NCBI RefSeq assembly: GCF_003201475.1
Contig: NZ_QJJK01000015.1
Span: forward strand, 85,967-149,966
Origin: Chelatococcus asaccharovorans
GTDB taxonomy: Bacteria; Pseudomonadota; Alphaproteobacteria; Rhizobiales; Beijerinckiaceae
Direction of reading: 5' to 3'
Length of the DNA: 64,000 nt
The position numbers and the translations under genes are program-made. The notes under the pieces were generated by a model. That model did not search any database. It had not been told where the DNA came from and worked only from the letters and a program-made list of their open reading frames with translations. Below, one piece after another: positions 34,682 through 44,227 of this stretch. Every line of letters starts with the position of its first letter. Positions within the stretch are counted from its first letter, which is position 1.

Positions 34682-35967
34682 GTCGGCATACCGCGCGACA
34701 ATGTCGGCGCACCCACATCCGTGCGCGCCGGCGCCAGCGTGTCGATCAGCTGTCGCCATTCGGCGATGCCGCGCGTCTCGCTGAAGTGTTCATCGTAGAC
34801 TTGGCGTGCGTTGGCGCCCCATTCGCGCCTGCGCTCGGGCGATTGCGCGAGGTCGAGCACGGCGCGCGCGAGCCCGTCGACATCCCCGATGGCGACCGAT
34901 GCGCCACATTGTGCGCGTGCGAGGGCGCGAGCAATCTCCCCATCGGTGTCGCCGACGAACAGCGTGGGCCGGCCGGCCGCCGCGATGCCGTAGAACTTGC
35001 TCGGCACGATATAAGGCTCCATGGGCGGCAGCAGGCTGACGAGATGGACGTCGGGAAGGCCGAGGCATTCCGCAAGCCGCTCCCGCGGCTGCAGCGGCTT
35101 GAACATCACGTTGGCAAGGCCGCGCCGGGCCGCCTCCGCCTCGACGGCGGCACGCCGATAGCCGCCACCGACAAACAGGAACACGATGTCGTCACGCGTT
35201 TTCAGCCGCTCCGCCGTGGCCAGCACCGTGTCGAACTCATGCGCGCGGCCGAGATTGCCGGAATAGCCGACGACGCATTTGCCGGTGAGGCCCCATTCCT
35301 GCCTGAGCGCGCCCTCTCCAGGCGCGATCGGCCGGATGGCCTCGCCGTCGGACCAATGGTGGATGATGGCGAGGCTCGAGACGGGTATGCCGCGATCGGC
35401 GAGATGCATCGCCATCCGCGCGATGGGGACGACATTGCGATGGGCCGCCTTGAGCGAAAGATCCCGCAGCCAGAGGGCGGCCCGGGTCGTGAGCCCTTCG
35501 CGGCCGAGCACGCCGAGGTCCATGGCGATTTCGGGGAAGAGATCGAGAATCCAGTTGACCATGATGCCGCCCTTCAGGCGCACCGCCGCCATCGCGGTGA
35601 CGGACAGCATGGGCGGATCCGTGCAGATGATGGCGACATCGCCGCGCCGGACATGTTTGAGGAGGGCGGTGAAGACGCTCATGTGGAAGGTGGCGTAGTC
35701 GAGCATGCGGCCGATCAACCGGTCGCGGCCAAAACGCGTGGTGGGGAGGCGGTGGATGCGCACTGCGCCGATCTCGCCGTCCGGCGGCAGCGTATGGCTT
35801 GCGTCGTTGTGGACCCCCCGGCTTGCCAGGATATGGACACCGTCAATGGCCGCCGCTGCGGGACGTCCGGCGGGGCCCTGTGCGATCCCCTGTGCGAGGC
35901 TGGTCGCGATGCGGCTCGTTGCCGACTCGTCGGGGAAGAAATAGCGGTTGGCCAGGATGATCTGCAT
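34678..35967 (-). CDS. Family 4 glycosyltransferase (WbuB-like)
   Basis: This 429-residue GT4 enzyme begins MQIILANRYFFPDESATSRI, the opening seen in WbuB-type transferases that follow PDE[SxxT] with the acceptor site. The donor domain has KCVVGYSGNLGRAHEFDTVL, FLFVGGGYRRAAVEAEA and PSKFYGIAAAGRPTLFVGD (the E of EKLYGxxAAG is replaced by SKFYG). The ATG at 35967 follows GGAGG. It is the first gene of the leftward GT4 operon and diverges from the amino-sugar operon that starts at 36277. Confidence 0.9.
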   Translation of the reverse strand: MQIILANRYFFPDESATSRIATSLAQGIAQGPAGRPAAAAIDGVHILASRGVHNDASHTLPPDGEIGAVRIHRLPTTRFGRDRLIGRMLDYATFHMSVFTALLKHVRRGDVAIICTDPPMLSVTAMAAVRLKGGIMVNWILDLFPEIAMDLGVLGREGLTTRAALWLRDLSLKAAHRNVVPIARMAMHLADRGIPVSSLAIIHHWSDGEAIRPIAPGEGALRQEWGLTGKCVVGYSGNLGRAHEFDTVLATAERLKTRDDIVFLFVGGGYRRAAVEAEAARRGLANVMFKPLQPRERLAECLGLPDVHLVSLLPPMEPYIVPSKFYGIAAAGRPTLFVGDTDGEIARALARAQCGASVAIGDVDGLARAVLDLAQSPERRREWGANARQVYDEHFSETRGIAEWRQLIDTLAPARTDVGAPTLSRGMPT

Positions 35968-36276
35968 GGGCGATGCCTCCGCGCTCCCGGGCGCTTTGTC
36001 GGCGGAGCGCGGGATGAACGCGCTTTCGGGTACCGCTGATTGTCCTCGCCCGCGAGGGGCCCCGACAAGGCGTGCAAAAGAGGTACGGCCGCATCGCGCT
36101 ACCACAGCCGTCTACGCCTCACGGGTAACGATACAGCCTCATAGTCACTGCGGCCCATAACGCTTTTCCCGGGGCCTGATCCGTCGCATTCGGAGGCTCC
36201 CTCGCGGTCCCGTTCAGCCTAGCTTGTGCCGTTGGGTGCCGCGGCAGGGTCGGCGCGCAGACGGGGAGACGAGCCG

Positions 36277-36816
36277 ATGGCGATCGCCAATGTCGAACTG
36301 GGAGACGGAGTGAGGATATTCCAGCCGGATCTCGTCAATCTCTACGGCTGCCATATCGGAGCCGGGACGCGGATCGGCCCCTTCGTGGAAATCCAGAAAG
36401 GCGCGATCATCGGCGCCCGCTGCAAGATCTCCTCCCATTCCTTCATATGCGAAGGCGTGACCATCGAGGACGAGGTCATGATTGCCCACGGTGTGATGTT
36501 CACCAATGGTCTCTATCCCCGGGCGACCACCGACGCAGGCGTCTTGCAGACCGAGGACGACTGGGACCTCGTCAGAACGCTGGTGCGCCGGCGTGCCTCC
36601 ATCGGTTCGAACGCCACGATCGTCTGTGGCATCACGATCGGCGAGGGCGCTCTCGTCGGGGCCGGCGCGGTGGTGACGCGCGACGTGCCGGACCACGCCA
36701 TCGTCGTCGGCGTTCCCGCCCGCGTCATCGGTGATGTGCGCAGGCGGGAGCGCACCGCCCCCCGTGATTGGCGCAGAGGAGCCCGCGCGGCCCGCTCGTC
36801 GGGGAGGCTCGCATGA
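36277..36816 (+). CDS. wbpD: WbpD-like N-acyltransferase (left-handed beta-helix)
   Basis: The 179-residue hexapeptide-repeat transferase probably acetylates an amino group on a UDP-sugar, as WbpD does in the UDP-diacetamido-mannuronate pathway. Turns such as [46 protein letters not shown] and [20 protein letters not shown] are clear, and the loop [11 protein letters not shown] is typical of the WbpD/WlbB group. GGGGAGAC precedes the ATG at 36277. Its stop overlaps the next start (ATGA). The dehydrogenase and aminotransferase that follow are the expected partners. Confidence 0.87.
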   Translation: MAIANVELGDGVRIFQPDLVNLYGCHIGAGTRIGPFVEIQKGAIIGARCKISSHSFICEGVTIEDEVMIAHGVMFTNGLYPRATTDAGVLQTEDDWDLVRTLVRRRASIGSNATIVCGITIGEGALVGAGAVVTRDVPDHAIVVGVPARVIGDVRRRERTAPRDWRRGARAARSSGRLA

Positions 36817-37886
36817 CCAATCGGCAGCAGCGTGAACCGAAGGCGCCATCCCGTGCCTGTCTTGGCGTCGGTGTCATCGGCTACGGCTACTGGGGGCCGA
36901 ATATCGCGCGCAGTATCGCGACCACCGAAGGGTGCCATGTTGCTGCGATCGGCGATGCCTCCGACGATGCCCTTGCCCGCGCCGGCCGCATGTATCCGGG
37001 TGCACATCTCTGGAAGAACTGGCGGGACGTCATCGCCGACCCTTCTGTCGACGCGGTCGCGGTGGTAACGCCCGTCCGTCAGCATTATGAGATGGCGCTT
37101 GCTGCCCTGCGGGCCGGCAAACATGTGCTGGTCGAAAAGCCGATGACCGAGACCTCGGCGCAGGGTGCGGCGCTCATCGAGGAGGCCGACCGTCGCAATC
37201 TCATTCTGATGGTCGATCACACCTTCGTCTATACGGGCGCCGTGCAGAAAATCCGGGATCTTGTCGTGCAGGGGATCGTCGGTGAGGTCTATTACTACGA
37301 TTCAACCCGCATCAATCTTGGGCTCTTCCAGAGCGACGTCAATGTCATCTGGGATCTTGCAGTCCATGACCTCTCGATCATCGATTTCTTGCTTGATGAT
37401 GTGCCCGTGGCCATCTCGGCCTGCGGCGCCGACCATCTGCATGGCAACCGCGAGAACATGGCGCATATCGTGCTCTATTTTTCGAGCGGCACGATCGCCC
37501 ATCTCAATGTCAATTGGCTTGCCCCGGTCAAGGTGCGGCGCACGCTGATCGGCGGCAGCCAGCGCATGATCGTCTATGACGATCTGGAGCCGAGCGAGAA
37601 GGTCAAGGTCTACGATCGCGGCGTGGACATCAGGCTCGCACAGGAGCGGATCCACGAAGCGCGCGTGTCGTACCGGATCGGCGACATGTGGGCTCCGCAG
37701 ACCTCGGTGAAGGAGGCGCTCGTCACCGAGATCGAGCATTTCGTCGACTGCGTCGCCAACAATCGCGTCCCGCTGACGAGCGGCGCGGTCGGGCTCAATA
37801 TCGTCTCCTATCTCGAATATGCGACGCAATCCCTCAATCAGCGGGGACATCCCGTCGAACTCGCGCCGCTGAGGAGGGTGTCATGA
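36813..37886 (+). CDS. wbpB: WbpB/WlbA-like UDP-sugar 3-dehydrogenase (Gfo/Idh/MocA family)
   Basis: The 357-residue NAD-dependent oxidoreductase has the Rossmann motif [19 protein letters not shown] (about 17-35) and the EKP catalytic lysine in [10 protein letters not shown] (about 105-114). [19 protein letters not shown] and [10 protein letters not shown] are typical of the WbpB/WlbA group acting on UDP-GlcNAcA. It would oxidise C3 of a UDP-N-acetylamino-uronate so that the adjacent DegT enzyme can aminate it. It is coupled by 4-base overlaps to both neighbours. The UDP-GlcNAc 6-dehydrogenase that would make its substrate is not in the window. Confidence 0.87.
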   Translation: MTNRQQREPKAPSRACLGVGVIGYGYWGPNIARSIATTEGCHVAAIGDASDDALARAGRMYPGAHLWKNWRDVIADPSVDAVAVVTPVRQHYEMALAALRAGKHVLVEKPMTETSAQGAALIEEADRRNLILMVDHTFVYTGAVQKIRDLVVQGIVGEVYYYDSTRINLGLFQSDVNVIWDLAVHDLSIIDFLLDDVPVAISACGADHLHGNRENMAHIVLYFSSGTIAHLNVNWLAPVKVRRTLIGGSQRMIVYDDLEPSEKVKVYDRGVDIRLAQERIHEARVSYRIGDMWAPQTSVKEALVTEIEHFVDCVANNRVPLTSGAVGLNIVSYLEYATQSLNQRGHPVELAPLRRVS

Positions 37887-39127
37887 TCCCGCTCCTCGAC
37901 CTCAAGGCGCAATACGCGACGATTGCCGCCGAGCTCGAAAATGCCGCCTTGGCCGTGCTGCGCAGCGGCGGCTATGTGCTCGGCTCCCCTGTCGCAGACT
38001 TCGAGCGCAACTTTGCCGCCTATTGCGGCGTCGCGGAAGCGGTCGGCGTCAGCAGCGGCACCGCAGCGCTCCATCTCGCGCTCGAAGCGGCAGGCGTCGG
38101 TGCCGGTCATGAAGTGATCACGACGCCTCTCACCTTTGTCGCGACGGTCGCCGCCATCGCATATTGCGGCGCGCGGCCCGTGCTCGTCGACGTTGACGCG
38201 GAGAGCCTGACCCTCGATCCGGCGCGGATCGAGGCGGCGATCACACCCCGCACGCGCGCCATCATGCCCATTCATCTGCATGGGCGGCTCGCTGACATGG
38301 AGGCCATCGGCGCCATTGCCCGGCGGCATGGTTTGCTCGTCATCGAGGATGCAGCGCAGGCCCATGGCGCGGAGAGGGATGGTCGCCGCGCCGGGGCGTT
38401 CGGGGATATTGGCTGCTTCAGCTTCTATCCCGGCAAGAATCTCGGCGCCTGCGGCGAAGGTGGCGCCATCGTCACCAAGCGTGCCGATCTCGCGGAGGCC
38501 GTGCGTTGCCTGCGCGACTGGGGGCAGGCGGGCAAATACAATCATATCCGCAAGGGCTACAATTTTCGGCTCGACGCGATCCAGGCCGCGCTGCTCGACG
38601 TGAAGCTCCGCCATCTCTCGCATTGGACCGAGGAACGCCGCCGTATCGCGGACGCCTATCATCGCGGGCTAGCCTCCTCGGACGTTGGGCTCCCCGCTCA
38701 GGCCGGCCGCGACCATGTCCACCATGTCTTCGCGATCCGCGCGCCGGCGCGCGACGCATTGGCGGCGGCTCTGCGGCCAGACGGTGTGGCGACGGGTATC
38801 CACTATCCCCGTCCCGTGCATCTGCAGCCGGCCTATGCCGATCTCGGCTATCGCGAAGGGGACTTCCCCGTCGCCGAGGCGGCCGCGCGGGAGACGCTTT
38901 CGCTGCCGATCTATCCCGAGCTCACGCCCGATCAGGTCGACCATGTCATTGCCGCAGTCCGTCGCGCCTGCGCGGCGTCCAGGTCGCCCGCGCGCGCCGA
39001 CCGCAGCCGCAGCAGCCAATGGCGCGAGGATGCCGGCCCTGCCGATTCCCTGGCTTTTCGTTCCCCTCACATTCCGGATGGCGCTCCGATCATCGATGAG
39101 GTTTGCGATGCACGACGTTCCGCATGA
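37883..39127 (+). CDS. wbpE: WbpE-like DegT/DnrJ/EryC1 aminotransferase
   Basis: The 414-residue PLP-dependent sugar aminotransferase begins [20 protein letters not shown] and has VGVSSGTAALHLAL (about 53-66), PIHLHGRLADM and the PLP lysine in CFSFYPGKNLGACGEGG (K about 187). It closely follows the WbpB-like dehydrogenase and would transfer an amino group to the 3-keto sugar. The C terminus is about 40 residues longer than usual (after AAVRRACAASRSP) and overlaps the start of the epimerase gene by 20 bases. GAGGAGGGTG lies before the ATG at 37883, which overlaps the previous stop. Confidence 0.9.
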   Translation: MIPLLDLKAQYATIAAELENAALAVLRSGGYVLGSPVADFERNFAAYCGVAEAVGVSSGTAALHLALEAAGVGAGHEVITTPLTFVATVAAIAYCGARPVLVDVDAESLTLDPARIEAAITPRTRAIMPIHLHGRLADMEAIGAIARRHGLLVIEDAAQAHGAERDGRRAGAFGDIGCFSFYPGKNLGACGEGGAIVTKRADLAEAVRCLRDWGQAGKYNHIRKGYNFRLDAIQAALLDVKLRHLSHWTEERRRIADAYHRGLASSDVGLPAQAGRDHVHHVFAIRAPARDALAAALRPDGVATGIHYPRPVHLQPAYADLGYREGDFPVAEAAARETLSLPIYPELTPDQVDHVIAAVRRACAASRSPARADRSRSSQWREDAGPADSLAFRSPHIPDGAPIIDEVCDARRSA

Positions 39128-40217
39128 TACGCCCAATGACACGCCCAACGGCGTGACCCAATGCCTGTCCGAGGCCTGCAAGGTCCTGGCCGGTCACCGC
39201 ATGCTCGTCACAGGTGGCGCCGGCTTCGTCGGCTCGCACATCGTCGACGCGCTCCTGAAGGTCGGTTGCAGCGAGGTCGTCGTCATCGACAACATGATCC
39301 GCGGGCGCCCGGAGAATCTGGCCGCGGCGCTCGCATCCGGCCGCGTGCGGCTGATCGAGGGGGATATCCGCGATCGCGCCCTGATGGCGAGCCTCTTGTC
39401 CGGTATCGACACGGTCTTTCACCAGGCGGCCCTGCGCATCACCCATTGCGCGGCGGAGCCGCGGCTCGCCATGGAAGTGATGGTCGATGCGACCTTCGAT
39501 CTTATCGAGCGTTGCCGGCAGATGGGCATCCGCAAGATCGTCATGGCATCATCTGCCTCTGTGTATGGGATGGCGGAGACTTTCCCGACAACCGAGCGGC
39601 AGCATCCCTATGGCAACCGCACGCTCTATGGCGCGGCCAAGGCCTTCGGTGAAGGAATGCTGCGGTCCTTCCACGACATGTACGGGCTCGATTATGTCGC
39701 CTTGCGCTATTTCAACGTCTATGGACCGCGCATGGATATCCACGGCCGCTACACCGAGGTGCTGATCCGCTGGATGGAGCGGCTCGCGGCGGGAGAGCCA
39801 CCGGTCATCTTCGGCTCCGGCCTGCAGTCGATGGACATGGTGCATGTCCGCGACGTCGCCCGCGCCAATCTCCTGGCTGCAGCCTCGGATGCAACGGACA
39901 TCGCCCTGAATGTCGGGACGGGCCGGGAAACATCCCTGCTCGAACTCGCCGCGGTTCTGGCGGCTGTGATGCGGCAGTCGGATCTCACGGCGGTCCACGA
40001 GGCGGAGCGCGCGGTCAATCCCGTTCCGCGGCGCCTCGCCGATACCACCGCGGCCCGTCAGGCGATCGGCTTCTCGGCCCATGTGCCACTGGCGCAAGGC
40101 ATGCGGGAACTGGTGAACTGGTGGCAGGAGCAGCCGGAATGCGCATCTCTGGCTGCCGCGCGCGCCCATATGGCCATGTCCGCCATGCCGGCGTGGCGGG
40201 CGGAGATCGTGACATGA
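39108..40217 (+). CDS. NAD-dependent nucleotide-sugar epimerase/dehydratase
   Basis: This 369-residue extended SDR enzyme has GGAGFVGSHIV (about 35-45), the Ser-Tyr-Lys triad in MASSASVYGMAE and YGAAKAFGE, and the loop FNVYGPRMDIHGRYTEV, as in UDP-glucose 4-epimerases and related UDP-HexNAc epimerases. An unusual 28-residue N-terminal tail with the repeat DTPNDTPN precedes the fold. An ATG at 39108 (after GAGG) or at 39096 can serve as start; both lie inside the end of the aminotransferase gene. It overlaps the next gene by 4 bases. Substrate by context: a UDP-N-acetyl sugar. Confidence 0.88.
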   Translation: MHDVPHDTPNDTPNGVTQCLSEACKVLAGHRMLVTGGAGFVGSHIVDALLKVGCSEVVVIDNMIRGRPENLAAALASGRVRLIEGDIRDRALMASLLSGIDTVFHQAALRITHCAAEPRLAMEVMVDATFDLIERCRQMGIRKIVMASSASVYGMAETFPTTERQHPYGNRTLYGAAKAFGEGMLRSFHDMYGLDYVALRYFNVYGPRMDIHGRYTEVLIRWMERLAAGEPPVIFGSGLQSMDMVHVRDVARANLLAAASDATDIALNVGTGRETSLLELAAVLAAVMRQSDLTAVHEAERAVNPVPRRLADTTAARQAIGFSAHVPLAQGMRELVNWWQEQPECASLAAARAHMAMSAMPAWRAEIVT

Positions 40218-41350
40218 TCCCGCTCGCCGTCCCCATGGTGGGGGCTGCGGAGGCGGAGGCCGCGGCCGGTGTCGTGCTGTCGGGGTGGCTCACGCAGGGA
40301 CCCGAAGTCGCGGCCTTCGAGGCCGAATTCGCGGCCCTCGTCGGGGCTCCCCATGCCTGCGCCGTGTCCAACTGCACGGTGGCGCTGCATCTCGCGCTGC
40401 TGGCGCTGGGCGTGGGGCAGGGGGACGAAGTCGTCACGGTCAGCCACACCTTCATCGCGTCCGCCAACGCGATCCGGCAATGCGGGGCGACGCCGGTCTT
40501 CGTGGACATCCTCCCCGGGACTTTCACGATGGATCCCGGCGCCGTGGCCGCGGCCATCACGCCGCGCACGCGGGCCATTCTGTGCGTGCACCAGATGGGC
40601 ATGCCCTGTGATCTCGCCGCGCTCCTGCCGATTGCCCGGGCCCACGGCCTGCCGCTGATCGAGGACGCGGCCTGCGCCATCGGCTCGGAGATCCATCTTG
40701 ACGGCCGCTGGCAGCGCATCGGTGCGCCCCACGGCGACATTGCCTGCTTCTCGCTTCACCCGCGCAAGGTCCTGACGGTGGGCGACGGCGGCGTCATCAC
40801 GACGCGCAATCTCGAATGGGACCGGCTGTTCCGGCTGTGGCGCCAGCACGGCATGAGCGTGCCCGATGCCGCGCGCCATCAGAGCACGCGGGTGGTCGTG
40901 GAGGATTATCCAACGACCGGCTTCAACTACCGCCTGACCGATGTCCAGGCGGCGATCGGCCGCCAGCAATTGAAGCGCCTGCCCTGGATCATCGAGCGGC
41001 GGCGGGACCTCGCAGACAACTATCGCGCGCTTCTCGCCGGCATCCCCGGCGTGCGACCGCCCGAGGAGCCCCCCTGGGCGCGATCCAACTGGCAGAGCTA
41101 CTGCGTCCGTCTGCCGCGCGGCAGCGATCAGCGCGCGGTCATGCAGGCGATGCTCGACCGCCAGATCGCCACACGCCGCGGCATCATGTGCATCCATATG
41201 GAACCCGCCTATGCGGACCTGCCGCAGCGCGCGCCGCTGCCGGCCTCCGAACAGGCGCGCGATCAAAGCCTGCTTCTGCCCCTGTTCCCGCAGATGACCG
41301 CGGAGATGCAGGCGGAGGTGGTGACCTCGCTGCGGGAGGTGTTGTTATGA
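40214..41350 (+). CDS. Second DegT/DnrJ/EryC1 sugar aminotransferase
   Basis: The 378-residue PLP enzyme begins IPLAVPMVGAAEAEAAAGVV and has CAVSNCTVALHLAL (about 46-59), the PLP-binding DAACAIGSE (Asp) and the lysine in CFSLHPRKVLTVGDGG (K about 184). The C-terminal half has TTGFNYRLTDVQAAIGRQQL, a DegT hallmark. It is distinct from the aminotransferase at 37883, so the operon can aminate two keto sugars or two positions. It overlaps the next gene by 4 bases (ATGA). This branch resembles perosamine synthetase-type enzymes, but specificity cannot be fixed from sequence. Confidence 0.9.
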   Translation: MIPLAVPMVGAAEAEAAAGVVLSGWLTQGPEVAAFEAEFAALVGAPHACAVSNCTVALHLALLALGVGQGDEVVTVSHTFIASANAIRQCGATPVFVDILPGTFTMDPGAVAAAITPRTRAILCVHQMGMPCDLAALLPIARAHGLPLIEDAACAIGSEIHLDGRWQRIGAPHGDIACFSLHPRKVLTVGDGGVITTRNLEWDRLFRLWRQHGMSVPDAARHQSTRVVVEDYPTTGFNYRLTDVQAAIGRQQLKRLPWIIERRRDLADNYRALLAGIPGVRPPEEPPWARSNWQSYCVRLPRGSDQRAVMQAMLDRQIATRRGIMCIHMEPAYADLPQRAPLPASEQARDQSLLLPLFPQMTAEMQAEVVTSLREVLL

Positions 41351-42456
41351 ACGGCTTTCATCCGCCGCAATCTGCCCCTGCAATCAACGCCGCGAGGCTG
41401 GCGGACACGGTGCTGGCTCCGCGCCACGCCACGCCTCCGATCCGATCCGCGACGACCTTCGCGGGCAAGCCCGGCTCCGAGTTCCTCCCGGCGCGGCTCG
41501 TCGCGCTCATGCAGCAGGCGATTGCGGCGACAGGGCTCGATCTCACGGGCCTCACGGTTTTGACGGAGGCGGCGACAGGCGCCTACGCGGTCACGCCCGT
41601 CATCGCGGCCATGGCCGGGGCCGAGGAAGTCTATGCGGTCGCGCGCCCGAGCCGCCATGGCTCTGTCGGCGTCGCCCATGCGAGCGTCGAGGCGCTCGCC
41701 CAGGCTGCCGGCGTTGCGGGGCGGATCTCGCTGCTCGCGCATGTGCCGGAGGATCGGCTCGGCGCGATCGATATCGTCACCAACAGCGGGCATCTGCGGC
41801 CGCTTGGCGCGCGCCTCATCAAGCGGCTGCCGCCGGAGGCGGTGGTCGCGCTGATGTTCGAGGCCTGGGAGTTCCGGCCGGAGGATATCGCGCTCGCGGC
41901 TTGCCGATCCCGCGGCATCCCGGTGGTCGGTGTCAACGAGCGGCATCCGTCTATCGACGTCTTCTCCTTCCTGGGGCCACTCGCGGCTGCGCTGCTGCGC
42001 GAGTCGGGCGTGGCGCTGGCAGGGAGCCGGGTTGCCGTGATCTGCGATAATCCATTCGGCCTTTATATCCTGCAGGGACTGGCCGACGCCGATAGCTTCG
42101 CTTGGCTCTTCCCGGACACAAGCGCCATGTTCGCCGCCGATTGGGATGCGGTCGTCGTCGCGCTGCAACCGTCCTCGTCGATGCGGATCGACGCGCATGA
42201 GGCGCGCCGCATCGCAGCCATGGCGCCGGAAGCCTGTATTGCGCAGGTGTGGGGCGATATCGATCGCGCCGCCTTCGCCGAGGCCGGGGGTACAGTCTGG
42301 CCGCTTCAGGCCCCCCGTCCCGGGCACATGGGCATTCTTCTCAGCGCATTGGGACCGGAGCCCATCGTGCGGCTGCAGACCGGCGGCCTGCGTGCCGCCG
42401 AATGGATCCGGCGCGGAGGGGCCGCCCTGCCGGGTGGTTTCGCCCAAATGGTGTGA
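41347..42456 (+). CDS. Protein of unknown function ending the amino-sugar operon
   Basis: No family is recognised for this 369-residue protein. It has no signal peptide or membrane helix and looks like two alpha/beta units: LTGLTVLTEAATGAYAVTPV and AIDIVTNSGHLRPLGARLIK (about 70-165) are Rossmann-like, and a second beta-alpha start occurs at GSRVAVICDNPFGLYILQGL (about 222-241) with DWDAVVVALQPSSS after it. A conserved-looking VGVNERHPSIDVFSFLGP links them. Its ATG overlaps the second aminotransferase stop by 4 bases, so it is made in step with that enzyme. A role in the sugar pathway is inferred from context only; a nucleotide-binding two-domain fold is a guess. Confidence 0.85.
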   Translation: MNGFHPPQSAPAINAARLADTVLAPRHATPPIRSATTFAGKPGSEFLPARLVALMQQAIAATGLDLTGLTVLTEAATGAYAVTPVIAAMAGAEEVYAVARPSRHGSVGVAHASVEALAQAAGVAGRISLLAHVPEDRLGAIDIVTNSGHLRPLGARLIKRLPPEAVVALMFEAWEFRPEDIALAACRSRGIPVVGVNERHPSIDVFSFLGPLAAALLRESGVALAGSRVAVICDNPFGLYILQGLADADSFAWLFPDTSAMFAADWDAVVVALQPSSSMRIDAHEARRIAAMAPEACIAQVWGDIDRAAFAEAGGTVWPLQAPRPGHMGILLSALGPEPIVRLQTGGLRAAEWIRRGGAALPGGFAQMV

Positions 42457-43115
42457 CGGGATGGCATGTTCGCGTGACGACAGCCGTCATCGATCGCAAG
42501 AACCGCAAGCGTCCAGAAGATATTGATTCGTGTCTCCGAGGTGGTCGGCAAGCCGCTGCCACCTTGGATTACATTGTTATTTTAACAATTCGATATTGAA
42601 TATTGGGACGATTGATTTTAGGCGGCTCTTTCGCTCTTGCATTGCGCCCGATCGGGCCGCGGATCAGCCCTGCGAATACAATTCCGCGCTCTCATGATGC
42701 GATCGGGAGCGTTTCCACTTTCCCCCCGCGTCTATCTGGATTATTGACGTCGCCCTGTGCAAACGCGCATATCCCGCAAGACGCTTTTCGTCTTTTGTGA
42801 CCAAGCTGGCGTCGCGCCGGGCAACCTGCGCGCCGGATATGTCATTAACACATACAAATTATGTGATTTTTTATTTTTATGTTCTAGTTTATGTAAATTA
42901 CCGAGGCCTTCTCCCCATCAGGGACGAGAGGGTTTTCGCGGTGGCGGGGAGAGGGATGTGACGGATGTCCGTCGGCGCCTTCGGTCCGTTGCGAGAGGCT
43001 TGAGGAGCGGCGCATCGCGGACCGGACCGGGTGCGCGGCGGCTTACGGTGTTCGGTCTGTGAACGGCCCGTTCGGGGCCTTCGGGATCGGGTGAAGGACG
43101 GATTGAGAACGGGCG
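42457..43115. other. Spacer after the exopolysaccharide locus
   Basis: About 660 bases without a supported gene. Two A+T-rich patches (about 42565-42610 and 42835-42900) contrast with the G+C-rich remainder. A short C/G-rich stretch near 42905-42955 resembles dispersed intergenic repeat DNA. Several reading frames of 65-100 codons occur but have no motif or good ribosome binding site. Confidence 0.5.
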
Positions 43116-43169
43116 ATGGAATGCCTATCTCACGCAGTGCAGCATGACGGGATGCGACGGAGACGATGA
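43116..43169 (+). CDS. Possible 17-residue upstream ORF overlapping fpr
   Basis: The frame MECLSHAVQHDGMRRRR runs from ATG 43116 to a TGA that overlaps the fpr start codon (ATGA). The ribosome binding site is weak (GAAGGA lies 17 bases before it). It could couple translation of fpr or be chance. Confidence 0.25.
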   Translation: MECLSHAVQHDGMRRRR

Positions 43170-43939
43170 GCAATTTCTTTGAGGAAGAGGTTCTTTCGGT
43201 TCAGCATTGGACACCGACGCTGTTCAGCTTCACCACGACGCGGGACTCCGGTTTCCGGTTCCTCAATGGCCAGTTCGTGATGATCGGGCTGCCGGTGAAT
43301 GGCAAGCCGCTGTTGCGCGCCTATTCCATCGCCAGCGCCAATTATGAGGAGAGCCTGGAATTCTACTCCATCAAGGTGCCGGAGGGCCCGCTCACCTCGC
43401 GCCTCCAGCATCTGAAGCCGGGCGATCGCATCATCGTCGGCCGCAAGCCGACGGGCACGCTGGTGCAGGACAATCTCTTGCCCGGTCGCAATCTCTACCT
43501 CCTCGCCACCGGAACGGGTCTCGCGCCTTTCCTCAGCGTGATCAAGGATCCGGAAAGCTATCAACGCTTCGAGCGCGTGGTGCTGGTGCACGGTTGCCGC
43601 TATGTGGCGGAGCTCGCGTTCCAGGATCGCATCCTGAATGAACTGCCGGGCGATGAATTCCTCGGCGAGGACGTGACGGCGAAACTGCTCTACTATCCGA
43701 CGGTGACCCGCGAGCCCTTCCGCAACCAGGGGCGCATCACGGCGCTGCTCGAAGCGGGCAAGCTTGAGGCAGACCTCGGCTTGGCGCCGCTCGACCCGCA
43801 GCATGACCGCGTCATGATCTGCGGCAGCCCGGAGATGCTGGCGGATTTGAAGCGGTTTCTCGACGGCCGCGGCTTTATCGAGGGCAATCACGGCGAGCCC
43901 GGGCAGTATGTGATCGAGAAGGCCTTCGCCCAGAAGTAG
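43166..43939 (+). CDS. fpr: Ferredoxin/flavodoxin-NADP+ reductase
   Basis: The 257-residue flavoprotein exchanges electrons between NADPH and ferredoxin or flavodoxin. The FAD-binding RAYSIASANYEE (RxYS, about 52-63), the NADP-binding GTGLAPFLSVIKDPESYQRF and MICGSPEMLADLK are present, and it ends with the AFAQK-type C terminus of the bacterial subclass I FPR. Length and sequence are normal. GGAGAC precedes the start. It is a single-gene unit unrelated to the exopolysaccharide locus; in related bacteria it serves oxidative-stress defence and Fe-S repair. Confidence 0.95.
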   Translation: MSNFFEEEVLSVQHWTPTLFSFTTTRDSGFRFLNGQFVMIGLPVNGKPLLRAYSIASANYEESLEFYSIKVPEGPLTSRLQHLKPGDRIIVGRKPTGTLVQDNLLPGRNLYLLATGTGLAPFLSVIKDPESYQRFERVVLVHGCRYVAELAFQDRILNELPGDEFLGEDVTAKLLYYPTVTREPFRNQGRITALLEAGKLEADLGLAPLDPQHDRVMICGSPEMLADLKRFLDGRGFIEGNHGEPGQYVIEKAFAQK

Positions 43940-44227
43940 GCCGCCATGCCCGCCTCATCGACCGGACGCGCTGGATAAAATAAACGCCGCAGGCGGTGAT
44001 GGCGCGTCATTGGCCAGACCGGCGGATTGTCTGCCTCTCCCGACAGAGTTCCTTTACGGTCCTCCCTTATTCCTTGTGCTTGTCGCGCATGCTCCCAAGG
44101 GTCTCGCCTGGCGGCATGATCGCGGTTCAAGCTTCGTGCCGGCTGGCGGCTGTTTGGCGCGTTCCATACCGCAGGCCGGTCACGAGGCAACTTCTTTCAC
44201 CCCCCGTGTGTAAGGAGGATGCGTACG
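43940..44227. other. Spacer between fpr and the saccharopine-dehydrogenase-like operon
   Basis: No supported gene in about 290 bases. It ends with a strong ribosome binding site AAGGAGG (44212-44218) that serves the upstream ORF at 44228. Promoter elements could not be assigned with confidence. Confidence 0.4.

Noticed and set aside
42757..43062. 101-codon plus-strand frame in the spacer before fpr
   Set aside because: No motif or ribosome binding site, and its second half runs through repeat-like DNA.
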